A stretch of 33,795 bases of DNA from Marinobacter antarcticus (GTDB lineage: Bacteria > Pseudomonadota > Gammaproteobacteria > Pseudomonadales > Oleiphilaceae). Position numbers and translations under genes: made by a program. Location: contig NZ_DRGY01000075.1 in assembly GCF_011049865.1 (NCBI RefSeq), positions 1-33,795 of the forward strand. The letters are read 5' to 3'. Below, piece by piece: positions 33,747 to 33,795 of the stretch. The first letter of the stretch is position 1. Every line of letters starts with the position of its first letter. A model generated the notes under the pieces. It did no database searches and was not told the DNA's origin. It saw only the letters and a program-made list of their open reading frames with translations.

Positions 33747-33795
33747 CACCTTCAAAGGTGTTAGCCCTCCAGATTACTAACAGGAAGCACTTACC

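Noticed and set aside
1..33795. Mobile element, defence system or biosynthetic cluster
   Set aside because: No transposase, integrase, nuclease, CRISPR repeat, tRNA attachment site or megasynthase is visible on either strand.

Overview
The window looks like part of a gammaproteobacterial chromosome of moderately high GC, most like a marine, acyl-CoA-degrading heterotroph such as Marinobacter. That assignment is inference from gene content (TRAP transporter, many acyl-CoA dehydrogenases and ligases, a CHASE hybrid kinase) and from the style of the proteins; there is no rRNA or other phylogenetic marker. I see no tRNA, rRNA, CRISPR array, insertion sequence or phage gene. The left edge (1-372) contains a perfect 82-bp foldback that truncates the first gene and looks like a contig-end artefact.

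Layout. (1) 1-1539: a broken paaG-like gene and, divergent from it, paaY, both of phenylacetyl-CoA catabolism, separated by an AT-rich 341-bp control region with an Anr/FNR-like box. (2) 1561-7916, minus strand: a three-gene overlapping operon of a membrane CHASE hybrid histidine kinase with Hpt, a REC-GGDEF protein and a REC-PAS-GGDEF-EAL protein, reading as a phosphorelay that sets cyclic-di-GMP. (3) 8082-12519: a small unknown gene, then a minus-strand dctP-dctQ-dctM TRAP transporter with a strong hairpin after dctP and a CynX/NimT-type MFS exporter at the end. (4) 12684-14382: a decapitated enoyl-CoA hydratase remnant whose broken end runs antisense into the 3' end of an acyl-CoA ligase.

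(5) 14548-22526, plus strand: an apparently co-transcribed set of SDR, hotdog thioesterase, ACAD11-type acyl-CoA dehydrogenase, second SDR, APH-fold acyl-CoA kinase, SurE-type phosphatase, acyl-CoA ligase and PanE-type reductase. The kinase and dehydrogenase are the two halves of animal ACAD11/ACAD10 encoded separately, and resemble LvaA and LvaC of the Pseudomonas levulinate pathway. The likely chemistry is CoA activation of a 4-hydroxy or 4-oxo acid, reduction, phosphorylation of the hydroxyl and removal of phosphate to give an enoyl-CoA. (6) 22549-27388, minus strand: NodN-like MaoC hydratase, class II aldolase/adducin protein, a PimD-like/PimC-like heteromeric dehydrogenase pair and glutaryl-CoA dehydrogenase. 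(7) 27636-33637, plus strand: an unrecognised polytopic membrane protein, an IclR regulator, a bifunctional FadB/PimF-like hydratase-dehydrogenase and a thiolase, which can complete beta-oxidation of the products.

The two most unusual signals are the split ACAD11-like module with an embedded SurE paralogue, and a three-copy family of long hairpins (17882-17986, 32283-32379, 33638-33746). The hairpins share a fixed 19-nt loop core but have arms that differ between copies while staying self-complementary; all lie just after catabolic stop codons in the same orientation.
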